Numbered from the stretch's first letter, positions 1 to 6,554 are shown. The stretch: DNA of 9,024 bases from Thermodesulfovibrionales bacterium (GCA_021129835.1 JAJOKM010000001.1:1-9024), one strand, 5' to 3'. The notes: a model not told the origin generated them from the sequence alone. Translations and numbers: made by a program.

Positions 1-131
1 AGAGAGACTCTTATCATGAAAAGGTATTAATATCAGTTGTTTACAAGATACCTCCCCGTGTCAAGTGTGTCCGAATGTCAGCCTCGGTGGAAGGGGGTTA
101 GAGGAGGGGGCACTGAACTGTTACCATCTGT

Positions 132-824
132 TTAGAGCCTTGCCTCTTCTGCATGGCTATAGATCGCTATCCCTAATTCTTTCGCTACAGCCTTTGCCCT
201 GTCATCAACCATTGGGGATATTACAATCATTTTAGAGACTTCCCTTTGATGTCTCTTTGTATAAAATATCACTTTTTTATAAAATGTATGCATATCGGGC
301 TTACTCATCGAGGATTTAATCTCAGCAATGATAAGTAATCCGTCTTTAACAATAAGATCAATTTCTATCTGATCTGGTCTGCCAAATACTTCTCCTGTAT
401 CATCATATTCAACAATACGCAAGACTTCAACCTGAAAATACTCTTCTAAGATAGCCTTTAGGGCATTACGAAAAGATTCCTCAGTTCGTAAGCCCCAGCG
501 AGCGCCTAATGCGCCAATTGTGGAGTCATGCTTACGACTCAATCGGTCAATGCTTGCTACCATTATCCGTATTTCCGCCTGGTTTTTCCACCATTTTTTA
601 TTTTGCTCTTTCCATTTTTCATCCTGCTTTTCCCATTTTTCATCCTGCCTCTCTCTTTCTCTCCTCATCTCCTCTAATGTTGCATCAAAACGGCTCTCGG
701 TAGTCTTTTTATCTGCAAAGTGCATCTTCGATAGATCAATTACCCATTTTCGCATCCCTTTGTCTCTACGTAGTATTGCCGGCAATTCTGTCTTAATGAT
801 CTGCTTGATTTGCTCATCACTCAT
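132..824 (-). CDS. DUF3782-like protein: coiled coil plus PD-(D/E)XK nuclease-fold domain
   Basis: The protein has 230 residues in two parts. Residues about 40-85 are charged and form a heptad coiled coil, with three 7-residue units around the repeated QDEKW. Residues about 105-228 look like a PD-(D/E)XK fold: E115/E116 in the first helix, D156 in a strand (IEIDLIV), then E168-I-K170 in the next (IIAEIKSS), followed by an alpha-beta tail. The layout matches DUF3782-type proteins as I know them. Their substrate is not established, so nuclease activity is inferred from the fold and intact catalytic residues. The ATG at 822-824 is supported by a GAGGAG Shine-Dalgarno 6 nt upstream (831-836). There is no signal peptide or membrane segment, so it is probably cytoplasmic. 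It stands alone downstream of a decayed gene region. No modification or defence partner is visible in the window. I am confident of the family type and not of the function. Confidence 0.8.
   Translation of the reverse strand: MSDEQIKQIIKTELPAILRRDKGMRKWVIDLSKMHFADKKTTESRFDATLEEMRRERERQDEKWEKQDEKWKEQNKKWWKNQAEIRIMVASIDRLSRKHDSTIGALGARWGLRTEESFRNALKAILEEYFQVEVLRIVEYDDTGEVFGRPDQIEIDLIVKDGLLIIAEIKSSMSKPDMHTFYKKVIFYTKRHQREVSKMIVISPMVDDRAKAVAKELGIAIYSHAEEARL
591..653 (-). repeat. 21-bp repeats encoding the heptads of the coiled coil
   Basis: On the plus strand the 16-mer at 612-627 recurs exactly at 633-648, a period of 21 bp. A degenerate third copy lies at 591-611. Each unit encodes one heptad of the coiled coil. 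The near-perfect nucleotide identity suggests recent in-frame duplication rather than only protein-level selection. The number of heptads may vary between strains. Confidence 0.8.
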
Positions 825-830
825 TGCGAT

Positions 831-836
831 CTCCTC
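831..836 (-). promoter_or_regulatory. Shine-Dalgarno site of the DUF3782-like gene
   Basis: The minus-strand sequence reads GAGGAG-ATCGCA-ATG, a clear ribosome binding site with 6-nt spacing. It fixes the start codon at 824. Confidence 0.75.
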
Positions 837-847
837 AACTACTCAGA

Positions 848-882
848 TTGTCATTCCCGCAATCCTTAAGCGAGAATGACAA
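848..882. repeat. Palindrome with TTGTCATTC arms (dispersed-repeat type)
   Basis: Arms at 848-860 (TTGTCATTCCCGC) and 870-882 (GCGAGAATGACAA) pair in 12 of 13 positions around a 9-nt loop. The only mismatch is C857/A873. Palindromes with TTGTCATTCCCGC arms are familiar dispersed intergenic repeats in several bacterial groups, so this is probably a repeat copy. It lies 24 nt upstream of the DUF3782-like start codon and could fold in that gene's 5' leader. No U-tract follows on either strand, so it is not a standard terminator. Confidence 0.75.
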
Positions 883-899
883 CACAACTTAAGAACCGC

Positions 900-935
900 T
901 CAATTTAGGTCATACAATCAATTTAGGTCATACAA
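900..935. repeat. Exact 18-bp tandem duplication covering a stop codon
   Basis: The 18-mer at 900-917 is repeated without mismatch at 918-935. On the minus strand each copy reads TTG TAT GAC CTA AAT TGA. The unit is therefore the last five sense codons plus stop of the nuclease-like remnant, duplicated in frame after its stop. A perfect copy implies a recent slippage or duplication event. Confidence 0.9.
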
Positions 936-1022
936 ATCATTCCACTCAGGACTATCTTTTTCGATAAGTTCGAGTTTCCATCTGCGTTCCCAGCACCAAT
1001 AGTCAAGTTTGCTCCGCCGTTT
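918..1022 (-). pseudogene. 3' remnant of a GIY-YIG-type endonuclease (UPF0213-like)
   Basis: Translating the minus strand by eye gives a C-terminal tail ending in WERRWKLELIEKDSPEW and then NDLYDLN before the stop at 918-920. GIY-YIG domain proteins of the small UPF0213/YhbQ-like type typically end with a W-x3-WK-x-x-LI-E-x-x-NP-x-W-x-DL pattern, which this follows closely. The N-terminal GIY and YIG motifs and the catalytic Arg/Glu region are absent. The frame stays open upstream to about 1105 but has no convincing start and loses resemblance above about residue RRSKLDYW. I call it a truncated, non-functional fragment. A short unrelated peptide is possible but less likely. Confidence 0.55.
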
Positions 1023-1114
1023 CCAAAATAATGGCGCAGTGGATGAAATCACACCGGGGAAAAATAGTCCTCGAAATATCTTTTTTCTATGAAGAATCTT
1101 TCTTCATCTCTGTT

Positions 1115-1213
1115 CTATCTCAAATCCCTGGCGTGCAAAACCGTTATGCCAACCACCTCTTTATCGGCATAATGGTAAATAAAATTCTCTTTCACAACAC
1201 TATCAACGGTTGA
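1115..1213 (-). pseudogene. 3' remnant of a ParE/RelE-family toxin
   Basis: The minus-strand reading includes VVKENFIYHYADKEVVGITV followed by LHARDLR and a TAG stop at 1115-1117. This matches the C-terminal core of ParE/RelE toxins, with two beta strands of the type V-x-E-x-F-x-I-x-Y and V-x-V-LH-A-RD. About two thirds of a usual 90-100-residue toxin is missing. The reading frame runs back into the repeat palindrome at 1212-1286 and meets a stop there. No antitoxin gene is present. After the TAG the same frame stays open for 21 more codons, including RDEERFF and KRYFEDYF, to a TGA at 1049-1051. The TAG could therefore be a nonsense mutation in a longer protein. Confidence 0.6.
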
Positions 1214-1286
1214 CGGTTCATAGTTTCCAGTTTACGGTTAAAGAAACTGGTAACCGTAAACTGGTAACCGTAAACTGATAACCGTC
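1212..1286. repeat. Long palindrome built of 14-bp repeats
   Basis: The unit TAACCGTAAACTGG occurs at 1251-1264, with one change at 1265-1278, and as a partial copy at 1279-1285. An inverted copy, CCAGTTTACGGTTA, lies at 1227-1240. The 14-bp stem 1227-1240/1251-1264 is perfect with a 10-nt loop. The wider arms, starting GACGGTT at 1212 and ending AACCGTC at 1286, also pair apart from a roughly 7-bp length difference. The copy number looks variable. It starts 16 bp after the terB-like stop codon, but no U-tract follows, so terminator function is doubtful. Confidence 0.85.
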
Positions 1287-1302
1287 TTTAAAAAAGTTAA
1301 CA

Positions 1303-1776
1303 TTATATTTTTTTTCTTCCTTCCAAATTAAACTCGCTTGGACTAATTCCTACTGCAAAACATGCTTCACAAACAGCGCCTTTTTCGTTGTCATCAAAAT
1401 TGCCATCTGCACCACCAATAATAATTCCTACCTGAATAACAGCACGTGCTTGGTCTTGCTTTTTCCTAAGCTTGCTGATGCTCTGAATGGCTTCGATTTT
1501 CCCGAAATCATAATCTGCCTGAAGTCTATTGCAATAATGATCGAATTTTGTTCTCAGCTCTGAAACATCAAATATCCTAAGCGTACTATTGCTCGTTATG
1601 AAGGCAGCAGTTTTTTGCCGTTCAGAAGAATCGATAGTTCCATCTGCTGCTGCAATCAATGCACACATTGCCATTGAAGCATCTGCAAAGTCTGCATTCT
1701 TAAATTTACTCACCTTTGTCTTAAGGTCTTCGCTTAACTCTGAAGTTTTGTCTTTAAGATTATCCCAAAATCCCAT
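1303..1776 (-). CDS. TerB-family (tellurite-resistance-type) protein
   Basis: This 157-residue protein has the length of classical TerB (about 150) and its architecture. An N-terminal amphipathic segment (MGFWDNLKDKTSELSEDL) is followed by an all-helical domain. The domain carries two pseudo-symmetric acidic motifs: D45-G-x-I-D49-x-x-E52 near the start, and D124-G-N-F-D128-D-x-E131 near the end. In TerB these acidic residues bind divalent metal. TerB proteins take part in tellurite resistance and membrane-linked stress or phage-defence complexes with TerC/TerD, but none of those genes is visible here. A specific tellurite role is therefore not supported. The ATG is fixed by a strong AGGAGG Shine-Dalgarno 8 nt upstream. 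It has its own promoter-like sequence and is separated from dxs by a palindromic repeat, so it is probably transcribed alone. No signal peptide is seen. Confidence 0.85.
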   Translation of the reverse strand: MGFWDNLKDKTSELSEDLKTKVSKFKNADFADASMAMCALIAAADGTIDSSERQKTAAFITSNSTLRIFDVSELRTKFDHYCNRLQADYDFGKIEAIQSISKLRKKQDQARAVIQVGIIIGGADGNFDDNEKGAVCEACFAVGISPSEFNLEGRKKI

Positions 1777-1784
1777 GATGCTCT

Positions 1785-1790
1785 CCTCCT
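1785..1790 (-). promoter_or_regulatory. Strong Shine-Dalgarno site of the TerB-family gene
   Basis: The minus strand reads AAAGGAGGAGAGCATC before the ATG at 1776, a full AGGAGG core with 8-nt spacing. It is the strongest ribosome binding site in the window and confirms the start. Confidence 0.85.
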
Positions 1791-1853
1791 TTCTGAATAG
1801 TTTCTGGCTTGGATGTAAAAACTGGTGATACTAAAACCATCCTTGTTTTCCTT

Positions 1854-1882
1854 ATTATAACCCACGACACAATGTTTTAGAA
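1854..1882 (-). promoter_or_regulatory. Putative sigma-70 promoter of the TerB-family gene
   Basis: A perfect TATAAT -10 box lies at 1854-1859 on the minus strand. With a 17-bp spacer the -35 position holds TTCTAA (1877-1882), only 3 of 6 matches to TTGACA. Transcription would start near 1847 and give a leader of about 70 nt. The weak -35 touches the edge of the repeat at 1881-1976, so insertion of that repeat may have supplied or altered the upstream half. Confidence 0.45.
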
Positions 1883-1976
1883 AAGGGGACGGTTTTCTTA
1901 TTCTTCATCAGCATCTCTTTTCGGCGCTCCCCTCGTCCTGTTCACAACTAGAAGAAGACAGAGCCGTCCCACTTTT
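1881..1976. repeat. 96-bp REP/MITE-like palindromic element bordered by GGGACGG
   Basis: The left arm starts AAAAGGGGACGG (1881-1892). The right arm ends CCGTCCCACTTTT (1964-1976). The GGGACGG/CCGTCCC cores and AAAAG/CTTTT ends pair with one extra base, followed by looser TTTCTTATTCTT-type complementarity further in. No ORF is inside. This looks like a non-autonomous or REP-type element of the kind mobilised by IS200-like REP-associated transposases. I know the pattern from other genomes but cannot check copy number here. The element abuts and overlaps the dxs stop codon (1975-1977), so the hairpin could limit read-through from the operon into the TerB-family gene. Confidence 0.65.
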
Positions 1977-3900
1977 AGCCCCTTAAAAAAGATATGGCTG
2001 CCTTATATATCCCTTCCTCATCAAGCCCATATTTCTTCCTGAGTGTTTTCTGGGAACCATGTTCGACAAAATTATCACCTATGCCAATTCTCTTTACTGA
2101 TACATCTGCTATACCTGCTTTATTTAGACATTCTAATACTGCAGAACCAAAACCGCCTGCAATGACATTCTCCTCTACAGTGATTACCGTCCTTATTTGT
2201 TGTGAAAGGTGCGTTATCAGTCTCTCATCAAGGGGTTTTATAAATCGGGCATTAACAAGGGATGCATGGATGCCATCTCTCTTCATCCTTCCAGTAGCCT
2301 TTAATGCGGGATATACCGAGTTGCCCTCTGCAATGATCAAAACATCATCGCCTTTCATCAATATTTCTGCTTTTCCCATTATTATTGTAAAATCACGGAA
2401 CATGTATTCCATCTCGGTGGTTGTCTTTCCTCTCGGATACCTTATGGCAGATGGACCGTTGTGCCTTAATGCAAACTTTAGCATACTCCTTAGCTCCTCT
2501 AAATCCTTTGGTGACATCAATACGAGATTGGGTATGTGTCTTAAAAAGGATATATCAAATAAGCCCTGGTGTGTATCGCCGTCCTCTCCTACTATGCCCG
2601 CCCTGTCTATGGCGAACACAACCGGTAGATTCTGCAAGCAGACATCGTGAATAATTTCGTCATAAGCCCTTTGCAGAAATGTGGAATATATAGCCACAAC
2701 AGGTCTGATGCCTTGACTCGCGAGTCCGGCAGCAAAAGTAACTGCATGTGGTTCTGCAATACCCACATCATAAAACCTTCTTGGGAATTTCTCCGCGAAT
2801 GCAGTCAGGCCTGTGCCCTCTTTCATTGCTGCGGTAATAGCTACAACGCTCTCATCGATTTCTGCAATTTCGATAAGTGTCTTACCGAAAACACCGCCAT
2901 AAGTTAATTCATCTGGTTGGAGTACTGTAGCGTCTAAACCAGTATCCACTTTAAAGGGGCCAATTCCATGATATATGCACGGGTTTTCTTCTGACAACCT
3001 GTATCCCTTGCCCTTCTTAGTAACCACATGCATAAGGATTGGTTCATCTGCGCCTTTGATATTCCTTAGTGTCTCAATAAGCAAGGGTATATCATGTCCA
3101 TCTACTGGTCCTACATAATTGAATCCCAGATATTCAAAGAATCCACCTGGCAAAAAGAATCCCTTTAAGCTTCCTTCTGTCTTCTGGGCAATCTTCGAAA
3201 TAGGGGCGCCAATCTTCGGAATGCCTTCTAAAATAGTCTTCGTCTCTTTTTTAAACCTTTGAAAAAATGCCCCTGTTAACGCCTTACTCAGATAATTTGA
3301 CAATGCACCTACATTTGGAGATATTGACATCTCATTGTCATTGAGAATGACAATGAGGTCTTTTTTTAGATGCCCTGCTTGATTTAAACCTTCAAAAGCC
3401 AGCCCAGCAGTTAAGGCGCCATCACCTATAACTGCAATTACCTTATTTGGTATGTGAGATGTAAGGTGTGAAAAAGGAGATGCGGCATCTGGGAAGTGAG
3501 ACTTAATAATATCCCTCGCCTCTACAATCCCGAGGGCAGCAGATATAGATGTGGAACTGTGACCTGTCCCAAAGGCATCGTGGGGACTCTCTTTAATTCT
3601 TGGGAAACCTGATATTCCGCCATGTTTTCTAAGGGAATGAAAGCGTTCATACCTTCCTGTCAGAAGCTTATGGGAATAAGATTGATGTCCAACATCCCAG
3701 ATAATCTTGTCTTCAGGAGAATTAAAGACATAATGTATCGCAATGGCTAACTCCACTACCCCTAAATTAGGTGCCAGATGTCCGCCATTAATAGATATCC
3801 TCTCGATAATTAAGCCTCGCAGTTCTCTGGCGAGGTCTCTCAGTTTCTCGATCTTGAGTAGTTTTAAATCCTGTGGAGATTTTATATTTTCTAGCAGCAT
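1975..3900 (-). CDS. dxs: 1-deoxy-D-xylulose-5-phosphate synthase
   Basis: The enzyme condenses pyruvate and glyceraldehyde-3-phosphate, using thiamine diphosphate and Mg2+, to DXP. This is the first step of the MEP isoprenoid pathway, and DXP also feeds thiamine and pyridoxal synthesis. The 641 residues are within the usual 620-640 range. Visible features in order are the GGHLAPNLG stretch (H41), the IWDVGHQSYSHK segment, the thiamine-diphosphate motif GDGALTAGLAFEGLN from G159, NDN at 187-189, GPVDGHD, then the pyrimidine domain with VGIAEPHAV (E383) and GEDGDTHQG. A transketolase C-terminal domain follows from about residue 510. MLLENIKSPQDL is a typical Dxs start, although no clear Shine-Dalgarno precedes it. 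It follows ispA by 65 nt, the common ispA-dxs order. Cytoplasmic, homodimer expected. Confidence 0.98.
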   Translation of the reverse strand: MLLENIKSPQDLKLLKIEKLRDLARELRGLIIERISINGGHLAPNLGVVELAIAIHYVFNSPEDKIIWDVGHQSYSHKLLTGRYERFHSLRKHGGISGFPRIKESPHDAFGTGHSSTSISAALGIVEARDIIKSHFPDAASPFSHLTSHIPNKVIAVIGDGALTAGLAFEGLNQAGHLKKDLIVILNDNEMSISPNVGALSNYLSKALTGAFFQRFKKETKTILEGIPKIGAPISKIAQKTEGSLKGFFLPGGFFEYLGFNYVGPVDGHDIPLLIETLRNIKGADEPILMHVVTKKGKGYRLSEENPCIYHGIGPFKVDTGLDATVLQPDELTYGGVFGKTLIEIAEIDESVVAITAAMKEGTGLTAFAEKFPRRFYDVGIAEPHAVTFAAGLASQGIRPVVAIYSTFLQRAYDEIIHDVCLQNLPVVFAIDRAGIVGEDGDTHQGLFDISFLRHIPNLVLMSPKDLEELRSMLKFALRHNGPSAIRYPRGKTTTEMEYMFRDFTIIMGKAEILMKGDDVLIIAEGNSVYPALKATGRMKRDGIHASLVNARFIKPLDERLITHLSQQIRTVITVEENVIAGGFGSAVLECLNKAGIADVSVKRIGIGDNFVEHGSQKTLRKKYGLDEEGIYKAAISFLRG

Positions 3901-3917
3901 ATCATTACATAATTGGC

Positions 3918-3951
3918 AATCTGTGTAATCTGTCTTTTAATCTGTGTAATC
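3918..3951. repeat. 13-bp direct repeat in the ispA-dxs gap
   Basis: AATCTGTGTAATC occurs exactly at 3918-3930 and 3939-3951, a period of 21 bp. It fills half of the 65-nt spacer just before the dxs start. No regulator for it can be named. AATCTGTG-rich short repeats are seen in intergenic DNA of other genomes, so a dispersed repeat is as likely as a binding site. Confidence 0.7.
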
Positions 3952-3965
3952 AAATATAACTTATA

Positions 3966-4856
3966 TTAGCTTCTCCTTTTCAATAAATACATCGCAATTT
4001 CTCTTAAAGGCTCGGCCTTTTTATCGAAAATCGACAAGGACTCAACTGCATTATGTATTAATTCCTCTGCCATTTCTCTGGATTTCTCAATGCCATAGAG
4101 CCTCGGATATGTCATCTTCCTCTTTTTTGCATCAGCTCCTACTGTCTTGCCAATTAATGCTGTCCTACCCTCTACATCGAGTATATCATCAATAACCTGG
4201 AAGGCAAGACCTATGTTTTCCCCATACCTTGTGAATCTCTGCAATTCATCATCACTGCCATTAGCGAGTATACCGCCTGTTCGCACAGATGCGGTTATAA
4301 TCGCCGCTGTTTTATGCCGGTGAATGAATAAAAGTGTTTCAGCATCTGCCTCTGAGCCTTCAGACAAAAGGTCTTGTGCCTGTCCCCCCACCATTCCATG
4401 GGCACCTGCCGCCATGGCAACCTCCCTGATAACTCTAAGGAGGGCAGAATGAGGAACCCGAAATGTAGAAGGCATATTATTTGAGAGCACGTAGAACGCC
4501 TCTGTCAAAAGGGCATCTCCTGCAAGAATTGCCATCCCTTCGCCAAAGACCTTATGGCTTGTCGGCTTGTTTCGCCTCAGGTCATCATTATCCATTGCAG
4601 GAAGATCATCATGGATTAACGAGTATGTGTGTATAAACTCAAGGGCAGATGAGTATGGAACTATATCGTCAGCCTTTCCACCGCATGCCTCATATGCTGC
4701 AAGGCAGAGAATAGGCCTAATTCTCTTTCCTCTTGCTGTGAGGGAATATACCATACAATCCCGAAACTTCCCGGGAGTAATAGGCGCTGAAAAATATGAC
4801 TCAAGGAAGGAATCTATTATCCATTTTTTCTCTTCGAGATACTTCTTTATGTCCAT
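3966..4856 (-). CDS. ispA: Polyprenyl diphosphate synthase, probably farnesyl diphosphate synthase
   Basis: It condenses isopentenyl diphosphate with allylic diphosphates to give farnesyl-type diphosphate for undecaprenyl, quinone and other lipids. The 296 residues match the bacterial enzymes. Visible are GKRIRP near residue 43, the first Asp-rich motif D83-D84-L-P-A-M-D89 of the bacterial type, and KTAA at about 182. The second motif is QVID-D-ILD (D223, D224, D227). Y78, five residues before the first motif, is the bulky position that limits chain length in bacterial farnesyl synthases, which favours a C15 product over geranylgeranyl. That is inference from family knowledge. The start is preceded by a weak GAGG 11 nt upstream. 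It lies 109 nt after guaA and 65 nt before dxs. xseB, often next to ispA, is absent. Cytoplasmic. Confidence 0.95.
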   Translation of the reverse strand: MDIKKYLEEKKWIIDSFLESYFSAPITPGKFRDCMVYSLTARGKRIRPILCLAAYEACGGKADDIVPYSSALEFIHTYSLIHDDLPAMDNDDLRRNKPTSHKVFGEGMAILAGDALLTEAFYVLSNNMPSTFRVPHSALLRVIREVAMAAGAHGMVGGQAQDLLSEGSEADAETLLFIHRHKTAAIITASVRTGGILANGSDDELQRFTRYGENIGLAFQVIDDILDVEGRTALIGKTVGADAKKRKMTYPRLYGIEKSREMAEELIHNAVESLSIFDKKAEPLREIAMYLLKRRS

Positions 4857-4876
4857 AATTTAACGAGCCTCATGGC

Positions 4877-4901
4877 GCCTGTCTGTGTCGGCGCAACAGG
4901 C
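4877..4901. repeat. Short hairpin in the guaA-ispA gap
   Basis: GCCTGT (4877-4882) pairs with ACAGGC (4896-4901). TGTG (4884-4887) pairs with CGCA (4892-4895) through one G-T pair and a TCGG loop, leaving C4883 bulged. The sequence resembles the larger CCTGTCTGCG palindrome at 8843-8873, so it may be a diverged copy of the same dispersed repeat. On the minus transcript no U-tract follows, so it is not a classical terminator. It could act as an mRNA-stabilising or processing hairpin between the purine and isoprenoid halves of the operon. Confidence 0.6.
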
Positions 4902-4965
4902 AAAAATATTGTAAAGAGCGGGCAAAAGAAGGATTTTAGCAGTCTCTATTTATCTGTTTTCGTAT

Positions 4966-6507
4966 TCATTCCCATTCAATAGTCCCAGGTGGTTTTGAGG
5001 TTATATCGTAAACAACCCTGTTTACTCCCTTTATCTCATTTATTATCCTGTTTGAGATTTTCTCGATTACTTCATACGGGATCTTGGCCCAGTCTGCAGT
5101 CATTCCGTCGAGGCTTGTAACTGACCTCACGGCAACCACATTCTCATAAGTTCTTTTATCTCCCATAACGCCAACGCTCTTTATAGGGAACAGCACAGCA
5201 AATGCCTGCCATATTGCCTTATATAGTCCCGCTGCCTTTATCTCCTCAAGAACTATACCATCTGCATTCCTTAATACATCGAGTCTTTCCTCCGTCACTT
5301 CCCCGATGCACCTTACTGCAAGCCCGGGACCAGGAAATGGATGTCTCCAGCATATCTCTTCTGGAAGGTCAAGTTCCTGCCCCAATGCCCTGACTTCGTC
5401 CTTGAATAAGCCCCTCAATGGTTCTATCAGCCTCAGTTTCATAATGTCTGGGAGTCCACCCACATTGTGATGGCTCTTTATAGTGGCTGATGGTCCTTTA
5501 AATGAGACGCTCTCGATAACATCAGGATAAAGCGTTCCCTGTGCAAGGAATTCTGCATCCTTTATCTTTTTGGCCTCCTCTTCAAAGACAGCTATGAATT
5601 CGTTGCCTATAATCTTTCTCTTTTTTTCAGGTTCTACCACTCCCTTCAGCCTTTCGAGGAATCTACTTTTTGCGTCCACATTTATGAGCTTCATCTGAAA
5701 GTGATCACGGAATGTATTTTCAACCTTTTTCGCCTCCCCCTTCCTTAATAGACCATTGTCAACAAAAATACATATAAGGTTATCTCTAATGGCTTTGTGA
5801 ATAAGCAAGGCAACTACTGAAGAATCAACGCCTCCGCTGAGGGCGCATATCACTTTTTTATCACCGGCCTTTTTGATAATATCAGAAATCGACCATTCAA
5901 TAAACGATGCCATCTCCCATGTAGGTTTACAACCACATATATCATATGCAAAATTCTGTAGTATCATTACGCCTTCATCTGTATGAACTACCTCCGGATG
6001 GAATTGTAATGCATAAAATCTTTTTTCTTTATTCGCCATTACGGCTATTGGCGAGTTATCCGTGTATCCCATAATCGAAAACCCAGCGGGTAGTTTTTCG
6101 ATTATATCTCCTCGGCTCATCCAGACCCGCGTCTTACGGGGTAATCTCCTTAAGAGGGCGGAATCATCATCCACCAACAATTCAGCCACTCCATACTCCC
6201 CTTTTAATGCCTTCTCAACCTTACCCCCGAGATGGTATGCCATTATCTGCATGCCATAGCAGATACCCAGTATTGGTATCCCGAGGTTGAATATCTCTGG
6301 GGCAGGAACAGGTGCACATTCGTCGTAAACGCTAAGTGGCCCTCCTGAAAGGATAATTCCTCCTGGATTGAAGGTCTTAATCCTTTCAATGGATGCGTTA
6401 AAAGGGAATATCTCGGAATAAACCTTGCTTTCCCTTATCTTTCTTGCTATAAGCTGGGTATATTGCGAACCAAAGTCAAGAACTAATATCTTACCGTTAT
6501 TGGTCAT
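4966..6507 (-). CDS. guaA: GMP synthase (glutamine-hydrolysing)
   Basis: It converts XMP to GMP with ATP and glutamine, the last step of guanine nucleotide synthesis. The 513 residues carry both domains. The N-terminal class-I glutamine amidotransferase has nucleophile C83 in GICYG, with H170 and E172 in QFHPE completing the triad. The ATP-pyrophosphatase has the P-loop SGGVDSS from S224. The GMP synthase C-terminal dimerisation domain contains KSHHNVGGLP, WRHPFPGPGLAVR and the terminal KPPGTIEWE. Every expected motif is intact. It lies 47 nt after guaB in the canonical guaBA pair. No clear Shine-Dalgarno is seen before the ATG; a GACACCA direct repeat occupies that position. Cytoplasmic dimer expected. 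Confidence 0.98.
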   Translation of the reverse strand: MTNNGKILVLDFGSQYTQLIARKIRESKVYSEIFPFNASIERIKTFNPGGIILSGGPLSVYDECAPVPAPEIFNLGIPILGICYGMQIMAYHLGGKVEKALKGEYGVAELLVDDDSALLRRLPRKTRVWMSRGDIIEKLPAGFSIMGYTDNSPIAVMANKEKRFYALQFHPEVVHTDEGVMILQNFAYDICGCKPTWEMASFIEWSISDIIKKAGDKKVICALSGGVDSSVVALLIHKAIRDNLICIFVDNGLLRKGEAKKVENTFRDHFQMKLINVDAKSRFLERLKGVVEPEKKRKIIGNEFIAVFEEEAKKIKDAEFLAQGTLYPDVIESVSFKGPSATIKSHHNVGGLPDIMKLRLIEPLRGLFKDEVRALGQELDLPEEICWRHPFPGPGLAVRCIGEVTEERLDVLRNADGIVLEEIKAAGLYKAIWQAFAVLFPIKSVGVMGDKRTYENVVAVRSVTSLDGMTADWAKIPYEVIEKISNRIINEIKGVNRVVYDITSKPPGTIEWE

Positions 6508-6554
6508 TGGTGTCGGTCTTGGTGTCAGCTACTTAATTACTTAATATTCATACT

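Larger units (their letters stand above)
825..1302. other. 478-bp gap of decayed small genes and repeats
   Basis: No intact gene is visible here. Going down the minus strand, the gap holds the 14-bp-unit palindrome (1212-1286), a ParE-like toxin remnant (1115-1213), a nuclease-like remnant (918-1022), an exact 18-bp tandem repeat (900-935) and a TTGTCATTC palindrome (848-882). A small perfect hairpin, ATGAAGAA-TCT-TTCTTCAT, sits at 1089-1107. Together these suggest an accessory site where mobile or selfish small genes inserted and decayed. Confidence 0.65.

Noticed and set aside
36..64. TTGACA on the minus strand (59-64) as a promoter for a gene before position 1
   Set aside because: No acceptable -10 box lies 15-19 bp downstream; the best is TAAACA at 15 bp. 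The target gene is outside the window.
88..112. G-rich stretch as a G-quadruplex
   Set aside because: Only two runs of five G are present, plus isolated GG pairs, so at best a weak two-tetrad structure.
1031..1213. 60-codon plus-strand open frame
   Set aside because: It has no ribosome binding site or recognisable domain, and its opposite strand encodes the ParE-like remnant. It is a shadow frame.
1212..1286. CRISPR array
   Set aside because: Units are 14 bp, directly adjacent without spacers, and one is inverted. No cas gene is present.
1303..1776. Tellurite-resistance operon
   Set aside because: Only a single TerB-family gene is present. No terC, terD, terA or terZ gene lies in the window, so the named phenotype is not supported.
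1994..2907. Long plus-strand open frames within dxs, with similar ones opposite guaB and ispA
   Set aside because: They are antisense to well-identified enzymes, lack family features, and follow from the codon pattern of the real genes.
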